Made by a program: the position numbers and the translations under genes
Shown here: piece after piece, positions 7,617-15,536 of the stretch
How positions within the stretch are numbered: position 1 is the stretch's first letter
Layout of the letters: the number at the start of each line of letters is the position of its first letter
The notes under the pieces: generated by a model
What the model saw: the letters and a program-made list of their open reading frames with translations, nothing else
Told to the model about the DNA's origin: nothing
Databases searched by the model: none
Origin: JBBRYK01 sp038237665
GTDB taxonomy: Bacteria > Actinomycetota > Thermoleophilia > Gaiellales > Gaiellaceae
Assembly: GCA_038237665.1 (NCBI GenBank)
Contig: JBBRYK010000037.1
Location: 1-24,892, forward strand
DNA: 24,892 nt
Direction of reading: 5' to 3'

Positions 7617-8405
7617 ATGCTCCGGCGCGTCTGGCCCCTCCCAGCCGCACTGCTGACGCTCTGTGTGCTCGCGTTCGCGTCGCCGTCCGCAAGCGGCGGC
7701 GGGCCGATCGCGAAGCCGCGCTGGCTCGGCGGCGTGCTGATCACGCAGTACTGGCCGGTCCCGGAGCGGTGGTTCAGCGGGAAGCTGATCTTTGCCCCCG
7801 GTCTGGTCGGCCGCCACCGCGTCGACTGGCTCTACTCGGGCAGCGGCCTGTCCATGGAGGGCGACGGCATCGGGCTGGACGGACGCGAGTACCACATCCA
7901 GAGGGTCGGCGACCAGGGTTGGGTCGACGAGCACGGCCGGCCGACGATCGCGAGCGCGAGCGGCTGGAGCCGCGGCTTCCCCTTCTGGCGCGGTCTCGGC
8001 TGGCGCGACCACCATGGCTTCGTCACGTTCCCGTTCGCCGACGGCACGTGGTACCACGGCACGCCCAAGCGCTACATCAGGCCAAAGGGGATCTCCTTCG
8101 GCGTCGGGCGGTCGCGACCGCTCGTCCCCTGGCGAAGTGTCGCCGTCGACCCGATCCTGATCCCGATGGACAGCCGCATCTTCGTGCCGGCGCTCTGCAC
8201 GACGCCGAGCCACGGCTGGGTCGTCGCGGGGGACATCGGCGGGGCGATCATCGGACGCCACCTCGACCTCTTCCGCCCCGCGCCCCCGACCTCCGACATC
8301 CCGAGCGACGTCTGGCACGACCAGCGGATCTGGGTGCTCCCGCCGACCGCCAAGATCCCCAGGAAGCTGCCGGCGTGTAACGGGTCGGCGCTCGGCCGCG
8401 GCTAG
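7617..8405 (+). CDS. Secreted 3D (Asp-Asp-Asp) domain protein
   Basis: This is a 262-residue secreted protein. Its signal peptide (MLRRVWPLPAALLTLCVLAF, about 1-27) is followed by about 140 residues with many Trp/Gly/Arg and no family I know. A C-terminal 3D domain follows (VAVDPILIPMDSRIFVPALC, then VAGDIGGAIIGRHLDLF). The three aspartates that name the domain, in VDP, AGD and HLD, are present. This is the double-psi barrel also found in MltA lytic transglycosylases and in Rpf/YabE-type cell-wall proteins, so peptidoglycan cleavage outside the membrane is likely. It overlaps the convergent deacetylase stop by a few bases and is divergent from the polyamine remnant. Confidence 0.82.
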   Translation: MLRRVWPLPAALLTLCVLAFASPSASGGGPIAKPRWLGGVLITQYWPVPERWFSGKLIFAPGLVGRHRVDWLYSGSGLSMEGDGIGLDGREYHIQRVGDQGWVDEHGRPTIASASGWSRGFPFWRGLGWRDHHGFVTFPFADGTWYHGTPKRYIRPKGISFGVGRSRPLVPWRSVAVDPILIPMDSRIFVPALCTTPSHGWVVAGDIGGAIIGRHLDLFRPAPPTSDIPSDVWHDQRIWVLPPTAKIPRKLPACNGSALGRG

Positions 8406-10003
8406 TAGTCGCGCCAGTGGCCGGGTGTCGGCGTTCCGAGCGCCGCCAGCTCCGGCAGCGTCATGAAGCTGTAGCCGCGGGCGCGCAGCCGGTCGATGAT
8501 CGTGGGCAGCGCGGCGGCCGTCTGCGGCAGGGTATGCATCAGGTCGATCGCGCCCGGTGTCGTCCTACCGACCACGCGGGAGACGATCGCCGCCACGCCC
8601 GGAAGGCGCCAGTCGAAGGGGTCGACCTCCCAGAGCACGACGGCCGAGTAGCCGGCTGCGCCCGCGGCGGCCACCGTCGTCGACGTATAGGCGCCGTACG
8701 GCGGCCGGAAGAACGGCAGCGGCACGACCCGGGCTAGCCGCCACCAGACGTCCCGGTCGTCGATCAGCCGTTTCAACGAGTCGTTGAACCCGAGCCTCGA
8801 GAAGTTCGCGTGGTCCCACCCATGGCTACCGATCGCGTGACCTTCCCGGACGGTCCGGAGCCCGAGCTGCTGGTTCGCGAGAACGGCCTGGCCGGTGCAG
8901 AAGAACGTCGCCTTCACGTGCTTGCTGGCGAGAACGTCGAGGACGCCCGCCCAGCCACCCGCGTCGTAGCAGTCGTCGAAAGTGAGCGCCACGGTCCGGC
9001 CGACGCCCGTGAAGTTCCCCCAGACGCGCGCGCGCACGGCATGCGTGGAAAGAAACGGCGCCGTTGTTGGAATGGGATCGGTGGAATTACCGGCCTGGTC
9101 GGAGGCGAGGATGCCGACGCGGTACGCGCCGGGCGCGAGTGACAGCGGAAACGTGAGCGAGAGCTCGGCAGGCCCGGGCGCGACCGACTGCGCGGCCAGC
9201 CGGGCGACCACGTTCCCGTACTGGTCGACCAGACGGGGCCGGATCTCGACGCGGTCTTCCGCGTCGGCGACCGAGAGACGGACGCGAATGCTCCCGCCGA
9301 AGGGCTCCGAATTCGTCAGAGCGCTCAGGCGCGGGGCGCGGGTGTCGACCCGAAGTTCCGTGGTCTGGATCGCCCGGTTGCCGGCGAGGTCGGTCGCCAG
9401 GGCGCGGATCGTGTAGAGCCCGTCGCGGGCACGCTGCGCCCCGTCGTAGATCGTCCCGTCCCAGACGAACCGCACGGTGCGCCGCCGCGGGACCGCGAGG
9501 TCGCGCGCCTCGTTCTGGACGACCTGTCCACGCGGCCCAATGACCTGGAGGGTGAGGCCGACGGCCTCGTTCGCCGAGAAGCGAATGACGGCCCGGTCGG
9601 TGCGCTGGTCGCCGTTGGGGCTGAACGAGAGAGGCCCGGTTGTCAGGGTGGGCGTCGGCGCCTGGTTGTCCACCGTCACACGGATGTGCGTCTGGTTGCC
9701 GGCCGAGTCCGTGGCTCGGATGATCGCCTTGCCCGAGAAACCGGCCGTGTCCCAGAAACCGGCGTAGCCGTCGCTCACGTCCAGGTCGTCGAAGATCAAA
9801 TGCCACGTCGAGCCGCCCGCAGACCACTCGAAGCGCATCGACGAAACCACCGGCGCGTTGTCGACCACGACGATCCGCACCTTGCCGCGAACGAAGGAGC
9901 CTGCAGTCGGGCTCGAGATCGTGATCTGGCCCTCTGCGCCCGCGGGCGAGGCCAGCGCAGCCGCCGCCGCGAAAGGCACCAAGAGGAGGAGAAGTCGTCT
10001 CAT
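8402..10003 (-). CDS. Secreted NodB-type polysaccharide deacetylase with FlgD/Ig-like N-terminal domains
   Basis: The protein has 533 residues. A signal peptide spans 1-23. Beta-rich repeats follow, including a FlgD-type Ig module (FSPNGDQRTDRAVIRF at about 127-142, to DGLYTIRALATDLAGN at about 194-209) and a second one ending in GILASDQAGNSTDP. The NodB homology domain starts near 335: TFDDCYD (Asp343-Asp344), GSHGWDHANF (metal ligands His394 and His398), FFRPPYGAY (431-438), LWEVDPFDWR, and IDLMHT (His490). All five motifs are present, so an active, divalent-metal-dependent de-N-acetylase of an extracellular glycan (peptidoglycan or poly-GlcNAc) is expected. Its ATG overlaps the CapA-like stop as ATGA, so it was translationally coupled to that gene, which is now frameshifted; expression may suffer. 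Confidence 0.9.
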   Translation of the reverse strand: MRRLLLLLVPFAAAAALASPAGAEGQITISSPTAGSFVRGKVRIVVVDNAPVVSSMRFEWSAGGSTWHLIFDDLDVSDGYAGFWDTAGFSGKAIIRATDSAGNQTHIRVTVDNQAPTPTLTTGPLSFSPNGDQRTDRAVIRFSANEAVGLTLQVIGPRGQVVQNEARDLAVPRRRTVRFVWDGTIYDGAQRARDGLYTIRALATDLAGNRAIQTTELRVDTRAPRLSALTNSEPFGGSIRVRLSVADAEDRVEIRPRLVDQYGNVVARLAAQSVAPGPAELSLTFPLSLAPGAYRVGILASDQAGNSTDPIPTTAPFLSTHAVRARVWGNFTGVGRTVALTFDDCYDAGGWAGVLDVLASKHVKATFFCTGQAVLANQQLGLRTVREGHAIGSHGWDHANFSRLGFNDSLKRLIDDRDVWWRLARVVPLPFFRPPYGAYTSTTVAAAGAAGYSAVVLWEVDPFDWRLPGVAAIVSRVVGRTTPGAIDLMHTLPQTAAALPTIIDRLRARGYSFMTLPELAALGTPTPGHWRDY

Positions 10004-11063
10004 CGCGTGGAGATCAGACGCGGCTGGACCCCGGCGAGAGCCGCCCTGAATGAGTAACCGCGAACGCCACGAGCGTCAAGCGAGATCATCAGGACGCCCG
10101 TGTTCTCGGTTCCCGGCGAATGCGGCGGGAAGACGAAGTTGCCCAGGCTCCAGGCGATGAGGCGGCCGGGCGCAGGCCGCGCGATCGGCTGCAGGACGTG
10201 TGGATGTGCGCCGAGAACGGCCGCAGCACCCGCATTGAGCGCTGCGGCGGCGAGCTCCTGCTGGCGGCTATCCGGGTAGCGGTCGAGCTCGATCCCCCAG
10301 TGGAACCAGGCAACGACGAGGTCGGCGTGGCGCCGCGCGGACCGAACGTCGTAGGCGATCGCCGCCGGGTCGGCGGCAGCCGTGCCGGGCCATGTGGGGC
10401 CCGCGGCGAAGCCGTCGGGGTTGATGTCCGAGTAGCCGAGGAAGGCGATCCGTAGACCGCCGCGGGTCAGTCGAAGAACGCCTCACGGCCGAAGTCGAGG
10501 CTGTGGTTGTTCGCGACCGTGAAGACGTCGATCCCTCCGGACTCGGCCGCGGCGTCGAGCGCGGACGGCGGGCCACGGAAGGTGAAGGGCTTGTTCGACA
10601 CGGGCGAGCCGCGCGTCGAGACCGTTCCCTCGAGGTTCGCGGTCGCGAGGTCGGCCGACCGGAGAAGTGGGCCGACTGACGACCACGGATAGGCGGGACC
10701 GTTGGCCGCGATCGCGCTCGCCACGTCCGTTCCGAACGCGACGTCGCCGGCGGCCGCAAGCACCAACGGCCTGCTGACCAGCGTACCGACGTTTCGTCGC
10801 TCCTCGGGGCTGGCGACCGCGACCGGATAGCGGCCGGAGGACGGTGCCCGCGTGCGTAGGACGAAACCTCCCAGCCGCCCGCTCGTGGTGGTCGCGACGC
10901 GCCGGCCTCCGACGAACAGGCCGATCCGCTCGTCGCGGCCGGCCCAGCCCCGCACGACCATCGCCCCTCCCGGGGCCAGAAAGCGAGGGAGCGGCGACAC
11001 GACCTGCAGCGGCGGCGCTTGAGCCGTAGCGAGCGCGGCGAGGACCGGGAGGAAGAAGGGCAC
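10000..11063 (-). pseudogene. CapA-like (poly-gamma-glutamate capsule) metallophosphatase, frameshifted by an internal deletion
   Basis: From GTG 11063 the first frame gives a signal sequence (PFFLPVLAALATAQA), a small Ig-like region, then LAAAGDVAFGTDVASAIAAN, ADLATANLEGTVSTRG and FTVANNHSLDFGREAFFD, and stops with TGA at 10467-10469. A second frame, without any start codon, continues from 10470: GGLRIAFLGYSDINPDGF, VVAWFHWGIELDRYPDSRQQ, VLGAHPHVLQPIA, WSLGNFVFPPHSPGTENTG, ending at 10000 with RLISTR. Together they make an almost complete CapA/PGA_cap protein. About 30 residues usual between the NNHSLDFG block and the GLRIAFLGYSD block are missing. Members act at the cell surface in polyglutamate or capsule retention. 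A TATCTT box 9 nt before the start suggests a leaderless promoter. Confidence 0.82.
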
Positions 11064-11072
11064 CGGGAGTCC

Positions 11073-11078
11073 AAGATA
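11073..11078 (-). promoter_or_regulatory. Candidate -10 box (TATCTT) for the capA-like gene
   Basis: On the minus strand TATCTT is followed by 9 nt and GTG 11063. GTGACG about 18 nt further upstream is a fair -35. The transcript would be leaderless or nearly so. Confidence 0.45.
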
Positions 11079-11121
11079 GTCAGATGGCCTACGGCCCGTC
11101 ACTGCAGCTCGAAGCGTCGCC

Positions 11122-12048
11122 TTGACGACCGACTTCGAGCGGTCGGAGCGCCGCCGCGCCGAGCTCGGCCGGATCCGGCGCCAGCGCGTTGTAGCCGCGG
11201 CTCTCGCACTCGGCGCACTCGGTGCGGGCGCCGGAGCCGTGGCGCTCCTGAGCGGGGGCGGCGGGTCCTCGACCACGACCCGGGCGGCGGCGCCGCCTCC
11301 CCCGCCGCCGGAGCGGATCCGCTACCGCGGGACGAAGCTCGCGCCCAAGCCCCACGGACGCGGCGAGCTGCCCACGCTCGAGCAGCAGCGGACGGCGGTC
11401 CGCCGCCTCCATCGGCTCGGCCTGCCGATCCTGTGCGCCGGGCAGCGCGGCCGCTACATCGCGCTGACGTTCGACGACGGCCCGGGCGAGTACACCGAGC
11501 TCGCGATGAAGATCCTGCGCAAGCGGCACATGCGGGCGACGTTCTTCATCGTCGGCTCGCGGGTCGCCTTCTATCCCTCCCTCCCCGCGCGGGAGGCGGC
11601 GCTCGGCGCGCTCGGCGACCACACGCGGACGCACCCCTACCTGCCCGGCCTGTCGACCGCGGCAATCCTGGAGCAGATCCGCTCCACGCGTGACCTCCTC
11701 CGGCAAAAGACGCCCGGCGACATCCTCCTCTTCCGGCCCCCCTACGGGGGACACGACGCACGCGTCGACCGGATCGCCACCTCCCTGGGCCTGCTCCAGG
11801 TCCTCTGGAGCGTGGATAGCGGCGACTCGACCGGATCGGACGTGAAGGGCGTCTACCGGAACGTACTCGCCGGGCTGAAACCGGGGGCGATCATCCTCAT
11901 GCACGAGAACCGGGCGACGACGATCAAGAGCCTGATCCACTACGTGCTGCCCGAGATCCAGCGGCGCAAGCTGAAGCCGGTGAGCGTCCCCGAGCTGCTC
12001 GCGCTGGATCCGCCCTCTCCCGAGCAGGTCCGGAAACGCAAGTGCTAG
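11122..12048 (+). CDS. Membrane-anchored NodB-type polysaccharide deacetylase (paralog A)
   Basis: This is a 308-residue type II membrane protein. It has an Arg-rich cytoplasmic start, a TM segment at about 23-44, and a Ser/Thr/Pro linker with a run of prolines (58-63). The NodB domain follows: LTFDDGP (Asp118-Asp119), GDHTRTHPYL (His167 and His171), LFRPPYGGHDA (204-212), and ILMHE (His261). The fourth motif is altered: LWSVDSGDST keeps the Asp but lacks the usual Trp after it. The expected activity is metal-dependent N-deacetylation of cell-wall or exopolysaccharide GlcNAc on the outer face. The start is TTG 11122; support is weak and an internal start is possible. It is followed 21 nt later by a close paralog in the same direction, and is divergent from the capA-like gene. 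Confidence 0.88.
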   Translation: MTTDFERSERRRAELGRIRRQRVVAAALALGALGAGAGAVALLSGGGGSSTTTRAAAPPPPPPERIRYRGTKLAPKPHGRGELPTLEQQRTAVRRLHRLGLPILCAGQRGRYIALTFDDGPGEYTELAMKILRKRHMRATFFIVGSRVAFYPSLPAREAALGALGDHTRTHPYLPGLSTAAILEQIRSTRDLLRQKTPGDILLFRPPYGGHDARVDRIATSLGLLQVLWSVDSGDSTGSDVKGVYRNVLAGLKPGAIILMHENRATTIKSLIHYVLPEIQRRKLKPVSVPELLALDPPSPEQVRKRKC

Positions 12049-12053
12049 CTGCG

Positions 12054-12059
12054 TAGACT
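12054..12059 (+). promoter_or_regulatory. Candidate leaderless -10 box (TAGACT) for deacetylase paralog B
   Basis: TAGACT ends 10 nt before GTG 12070, in the 21-nt gap after paralog A. If used, paralog B has its own promoter despite the tight spacing. Confidence 0.35.
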
Positions 12060-12069
12060 GCCGCGCGGG

Positions 12070-13002
12070 GTGACCAGTGAGCTTCAACGCCGCAGGCGCT
12101 TCGCGAGCCAACAGGCGAGGCACCGCCGTCGCCGGCGGATCGCGCTCGTCATCCTGCTGGTCGCCGTCGCCGTTCCGACGCTGGCGCTGACCGCCTTCAG
12201 CGGCTCCGGGTCGTCCAAGTCCGACACGGCCGACGGACGCTGGGCCGGCGGGAAATCCGCGCCGGTGCGCTCGGGCCAGCTCGTCGGGGTTGCCCGCCAG
12301 CGGGCGGCGGTGCAGCGCCTGATCCGCTTCGGAGTCCCGATCTACTGCGCCGGAAACCAGGGCCGCTACGTCGCGCTGACCTTCGACGACGGGCCGAGCC
12401 TCCTAACCCCCCAGTTCCTCGCACTCCTGCGCGGCGCACACGCTCGCGCCACGTTCTTCATCGTCGGCGGCAACATGAACTCGGAGACGTTCAAGCGGTA
12501 TGCCCAGCAGGAGGTCGCGCTCGGCGCGCTCGGCGATCACACCTGGTCGCACGTCGCCCTCAAGGACCTGCCCGAGGAACAGGTCGTGTCCGAGATCGGC
12601 AAGGCGAAGCGCGCGATCATCGACGCGACCAGGGCGCCCGTGCTCGTCTTCCGGCCGCCGTTCGCCGCGCACAGCTCGACCGTCGGACGCGTGACGAACC
12701 AGATGGGAATGCTCGAGATCCTCTGGAATACGGACAGCAAGGACTGGGCCGGCAGGGACTGGAACCACATCGCCGACAACGTCGCCGCCGGGCTCGAGCC
12801 GGGATCGATCGTGCTCATGCACGACACCCGCTCGGAGACGATCAAGGCCCTCAAGTACGCGATCCTGCCGGCGCTCCGCCTGCGCGGGCTGAAGGCCGTG
12901 ACGCTGCCGGAGCTGTTCGCGCTCAACCCGCCGACCGAGGCACAGGTCCGAGACGACGCGTCTCGCGGGGCGTGTTCACGCGGGCAGTTCGACCAGGGCT
13001 AG
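12070..13002 (+). CDS. Membrane-anchored NodB-type polysaccharide deacetylase (paralog B)
   Basis: This 310-residue protein has the same plan as paralog A: a very basic start (RHRRRRRIALVILLVAVAVP), one TM segment at about 24-43, a linker, then NodB. Motifs are LTFDDGP (Asp106-Asp107), GDHTWSHVAL (His157 and His161), VFRPPFAAHSS (193-203; Phe for the usual Tyr), LWNTDSKDW (Asp and Trp both kept) and IVLMHD (His251). The catalytic set is complete, and motif 4 is more canonical than in paralog A. Shared blocks before the domain (RAAVQRLIRFGVPIYCAGNQ against RTAVRRLHRLGLPILCAGQR) show that the pair arose by tandem duplication and has since diverged. It ends facing the SGNH hydrolase operon. Confidence 0.9.
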   Translation: MTSELQRRRRFASQQARHRRRRRIALVILLVAVAVPTLALTAFSGSGSSKSDTADGRWAGGKSAPVRSGQLVGVARQRAAVQRLIRFGVPIYCAGNQGRYVALTFDDGPSLLTPQFLALLRGAHARATFFIVGGNMNSETFKRYAQQEVALGALGDHTWSHVALKDLPEEQVVSEIGKAKRAIIDATRAPVLVFRPPFAAHSSTVGRVTNQMGMLEILWNTDSKDWAGRDWNHIADNVAAGLEPGSIVLMHDTRSETIKALKYAILPALRLRGLKAVTLPELFALNPPTEAQVRDDASRGACSRGQFDQG

Positions 13003-13094
13003 GCGGGGCAGGTCGGCGAGGGCGGCGGCCCCTTCCGGCCATGTCCCTGGCCAGGTGCCCCACCTCCTCCCGTCGTCTACGCTATCAGCGATTT

Positions 13095-13110
13095 TTGCCA
13101 AAAATGGCAA
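13095..13110. repeat. AT-rich inverted repeat at the end of the SGNH operon
   Basis: TTGCCA, loop AAAA, TGGCAA form a 6-bp stem in an unusually AT-rich patch between two convergent transcription units. It is a weak terminator candidate for either strand, without a U-tract. The rest of 13003-13110 shows no clear signal. Confidence 0.35.
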
Positions 13111-13725
13111 CTAAGCTGTGAAAAGACTCAGCAGGACGGGCGTAACGGCGAGCTCGGCGAGCCTGCGGTAGCCCTCGACCGAAGGATGGTCGCCGTCCGA
13201 CGTCCACTCGCCGCGCATCCGGCCGGGCCGCTCCGGATCGTCGAGCGTGTCGTGGAACGGGAGCAGCGGAACGCCTTCCGCTTCGGCGACCGCGCGGATC
13301 AGCTCGTTCAGCTTCCTGATGGGCCCCTCCTTTACGGGCCAGCCGCCGTTCCACGGTAGGACGTCGCAGAGCGCCACGCGGAGACCAAGCTCGAGTCCGC
13401 GCCGCACCATCCCGCGGAGGTTCTCGGCGGCCGCTTCGACCTCATGACCCTGCGCAATGTCGTTGATGCCGCCCTGGACGACCAGCCCGGCGGCGCCGGC
13501 GACAGAGCGATCCAGCCGCGCCGCGATCTCGTCGGTGCGCTGGCCGTAGACCCCGCAGTTGCGGAAGACGAGCCCCGGATCTGCGCGCGCCGCCCAGTGC
13601 TCCCACTGGCTGCGCTCGTCGAGGTCGGCGCCGATGCTCGCCTGCACCCCCGGATCGGGATCCCAGTACGGCGACCCCGCAGTGATCGAGTCGCCGAGGG
13701 CGGCGACGAGCAGAGCGTCAGCCAA
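13111..13725 (-). CDS. SGNH/GDSL-type hydrolase
   Basis: This is a complete single-domain SGNH hydrolase of about 204 residues. Block I is VAALGDSITAGSPYW (nucleophile Ser13), block II NCGVYGQRTDEIA (oxyanion Gly), block III VVQGGINDIAQG (Asn), and block V SDGDHPSVEGYRRLA (Asp and His). The family hydrolyses esters or thioesters (lysophospholipases, acetylxylan or sugar esterases); the substrate is not predictable here. No signal peptide is visible with this start, so it is probably cytoplasmic. The start is uncertain: TTG 13725 or TTG 13731 overlaps the end of the kelch gene, implying translational coupling. It is the last gene of the asparaginase-kelch-SGNH run. Confidence 0.85.
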   Translation of the reverse strand: MADALLVAALGDSITAGSPYWDPDPGVQASIGADLDERSQWEHWAARADPGLVFRNCGVYGQRTDEIAARLDRSVAGAAGLVVQGGINDIAQGHEVEAAAENLRGMVRRGLELGLRVALCDVLPWNGGWPVKEGPIRKLNELIRAVAEAEGVPLLPFHDTLDDPERPGRMRGEWTSDGDHPSVEGYRRLAELAVTPVLLSLFTA

Positions 13726-14638
13726 CTGCAAGCGTTTCGTTCGCGGCGCTGACGGACAGCCCTGGAACGGTTCCGCCGGCAACGGCGTAGACGCGGCCGC
13801 CGATCGCTGCCAAGCCGAGGCCGTGCCGAGCGGTCGGAAGATCGGGCAGCGACGTCCAGCGGGCGCGACTGACGTCGTAGGCGTACACGGAGGCGATGGT
13901 CCCGGCCGGCTCCTCGCCGCCTGCCGAGACGATCCGGCCGTTCAGCGCTGCGGCAGCCGTTCCGCCGCGCGCCCTGGGAATCGGGGGAACTTGCCGCCAG
14001 CCTGAACCCGGCTTGTAGGCCTCGAAGACGCGCAGATTCGTATCGATCCCGCCGAGCCGTCCGGCCAGCGCGTAGACGCGACCGCCGAGAGCGGTCACCG
14101 CCAGGTGTTCTCGCGGTGTCGGCCCGGCGATCGTGCTCCAACGCAGCCGCATCAGGTCGAGCACCTGCGTCCGCGTTGCGAGTCGGCGCCCGACGTTGCC
14201 GATCGTCGCCACTCCGCCGACCACGTAGAGCTTTGTCCCGACCACGGCCGCGCCGCCCGCCGCCCGAGCCTCGGGCATCGGAGCGAGGGCGCGCCAGGAG
14301 CCGCCGTCGAGCACGAATGCCGAGCGCTGCGCCTGCCCGACTGCGTCGTAGCCGCCGGCGACGTAGAGCTTGCCTTTGAACGCGGCGGCCATGCCGTGAT
14401 TGACCGCGATCGGCAGGTCGGGGAAGGAGCGCCAGCGGTTCTGCTCCGGCGAGTACGCCGTCACTGCAGGGCTGGTGCTGCCGTCCGCGAGATAGCCGCC
14501 GACGACCACGATCTCGCCCCGCAGCACCGTGGCGGCCACCTCCGCGCGCCCCGCGGGCAGCGGCGCGCGCTGTTCCCAGCCTCCGAGGCCGCCAGCCAAG
14601 CTCGCGGCGACAGCTGCAATCAGCACCCGCGCAGTCAC
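13718..14638 (-). CDS. Secreted kelch-repeat beta-propeller protein
   Basis: The protein has 306 residues and starts at GTG 14638, which overlaps the asparaginase TGA as GTGA. A short signal peptide (ARVLIAAVAASLAGGLG) comes first. Six or so kelch blades follow, each with a hydrophobic strand, Gly-Gly and a spaced Trp: EIVVVGGYLADGSTS, KLYVAGGYDAVGQAQ, KLYVVGGVATIGN, RVYALAGRLGGID, RIVSAGGEEPAGT and RVYAVAGGTVPG. Typical W-x-x-[LP]-x-x-[LM]-P linkers (WRSFPDLPIA, WRALAPMPEAR, WTSLPDLPTARHG) lie between. The fold is clear; the ligand is not. Such proteins act as extracellular binding modules or, rarely, as oxidases; no catalytic motif is visible. Confidence 0.88.
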   Translation of the reverse strand: MTARVLIAAVAASLAGGLGGWEQRAPLPAGRAEVAATVLRGEIVVVGGYLADGSTSPAVTAYSPEQNRWRSFPDLPIAVNHGMAAAFKGKLYVAGGYDAVGQAQRSAFVLDGGSWRALAPMPEARAAGGAAVVGTKLYVVGGVATIGNVGRRLATRTQVLDLMRLRWSTIAGPTPREHLAVTALGGRVYALAGRLGGIDTNLRVFEAYKPGSGWRQVPPIPRARGGTAAAALNGRIVSAGGEEPAGTIASVYAYDVSRARWTSLPDLPTARHGLGLAAIGGRVYAVAGGTVPGLSVSAANETLAVG

Positions 14639-15519
14639 GAAACGGCGATCTCTCCCACCGTCTCTCCCCGGCTGTTCGTGACCGGCGTCGCGCCGATCGT
14701 CCCCACCGGTCGTTCGAGCACCTCGAGGAACCGCCCGAGCGCAGGCCGCAAAGCCCGGGAGTTGCCGTCCTCGCACTTGAGCGCGACCGCGAGGCCGTCG
14801 CCCGCAACCGCGCAGAACAACCCCTCGGCACCTCCCTTTGCCACCCAGCCGGTCGCCGCGGTCATCAGGTCGGTATCGAGCGACCCGGCTCCGCCGACGA
14901 GCTCCGGGCGGGCGCGCATCGCCTCCGCTGTCCGCCGACCGCCGTCGACCTGGTCGAGCCGCGCGAACGAATAGGCCATCCGCTCGAGCTGCAGGGCGAA
15001 GGTGGGAACGCCACAGCCGTCGACGCCGACCGGAATGTCGGCGGGCGGGACGTCCGCCGCTTCGGCCACGTCGGCGAAGATCGCCTGCTGAAGCGGATGG
15101 TCGATCTCCGCGTAACCTTTCGTCTCCCAGCCCTTGACCCGGCAGACGGCGAGCATGCCGGCGTGTTTGCCCGAGCAGTTGTGGTACAGCGGTTCGGGCA
15201 CCCTGCCTTCCTGGACGCCGCACTCCAGCTGCCCCTCGGTCGCGCCTGCGGTATCGAGGAGCTTCCGGACGGCCTCCAGCTGGGCGTGCTCCCCTCGATG
15301 CGAAGCGGTGGCGATCGCGTATCGCTCGTCGTCGAGGTCCGGAAGCTCCCTGGCGAGCTGGAGCGCCTGGAGCGGCTTCGAGGATGAGCGGTAGTGGCAG
15401 ACGAGGCCACCGTCGCCTGCCTCGGCGACGACCGCGCCGTCGTGCACCGCGACGGCATGGACGAGGTGGACCGCCTCGACGACGGGCCCCCGACTGACGG
15501 TTACCCTGATTTGGTCCAC
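14635..15519 (-). CDS. L-asparaginase II family protein (Rhizobium-type)
   Basis: At 294 residues this is a little short of the family's usual 320-340. It matches the AnsA/asparaginase_II family unrelated to the E. coli enzymes: CHYRSSSKPLQALQL (Ser-Lys active-site region, about 41-55), ATASHRGEHAQL, HNCSGKHAGMLAVC, GVDGCGVPTFALQL and VAKGGAEGLFCA. These keep the conserved Ser-x-x-Lys, Cys and His residues seen in structures of this family. Expected reaction: L-asparagine to aspartate and ammonia in the cytoplasm; some members are uncharacterised. The start is GTG 15519, only 17 nt from the divergent Fpg start. A TAGGCT box 6 nt upstream may be a -10. It is first in the three-gene minus-strand operon. 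Confidence 0.9.
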   Translation of the reverse strand: MDQIRVTVSRGPVVEAVHLVHAVAVHDGAVVAEAGDGGLVCHYRSSSKPLQALQLARELPDLDDERYAIATASHRGEHAQLEAVRKLLDTAGATEGQLECGVQEGRVPEPLYHNCSGKHAGMLAVCRVKGWETKGYAEIDHPLQQAIFADVAEAADVPPADIPVGVDGCGVPTFALQLERMAYSFARLDQVDGGRRTAEAMRARPELVGGAGSLDTDLMTAATGWVAKGGAEGLFCAVAGDGLAVALKCEDGNSRALRPALGRFLEVLERPVGTIGATPVTNSRGETVGEIAVS

Positions 15520-15536
15520 AGCAGGAGCCTAGTGTC

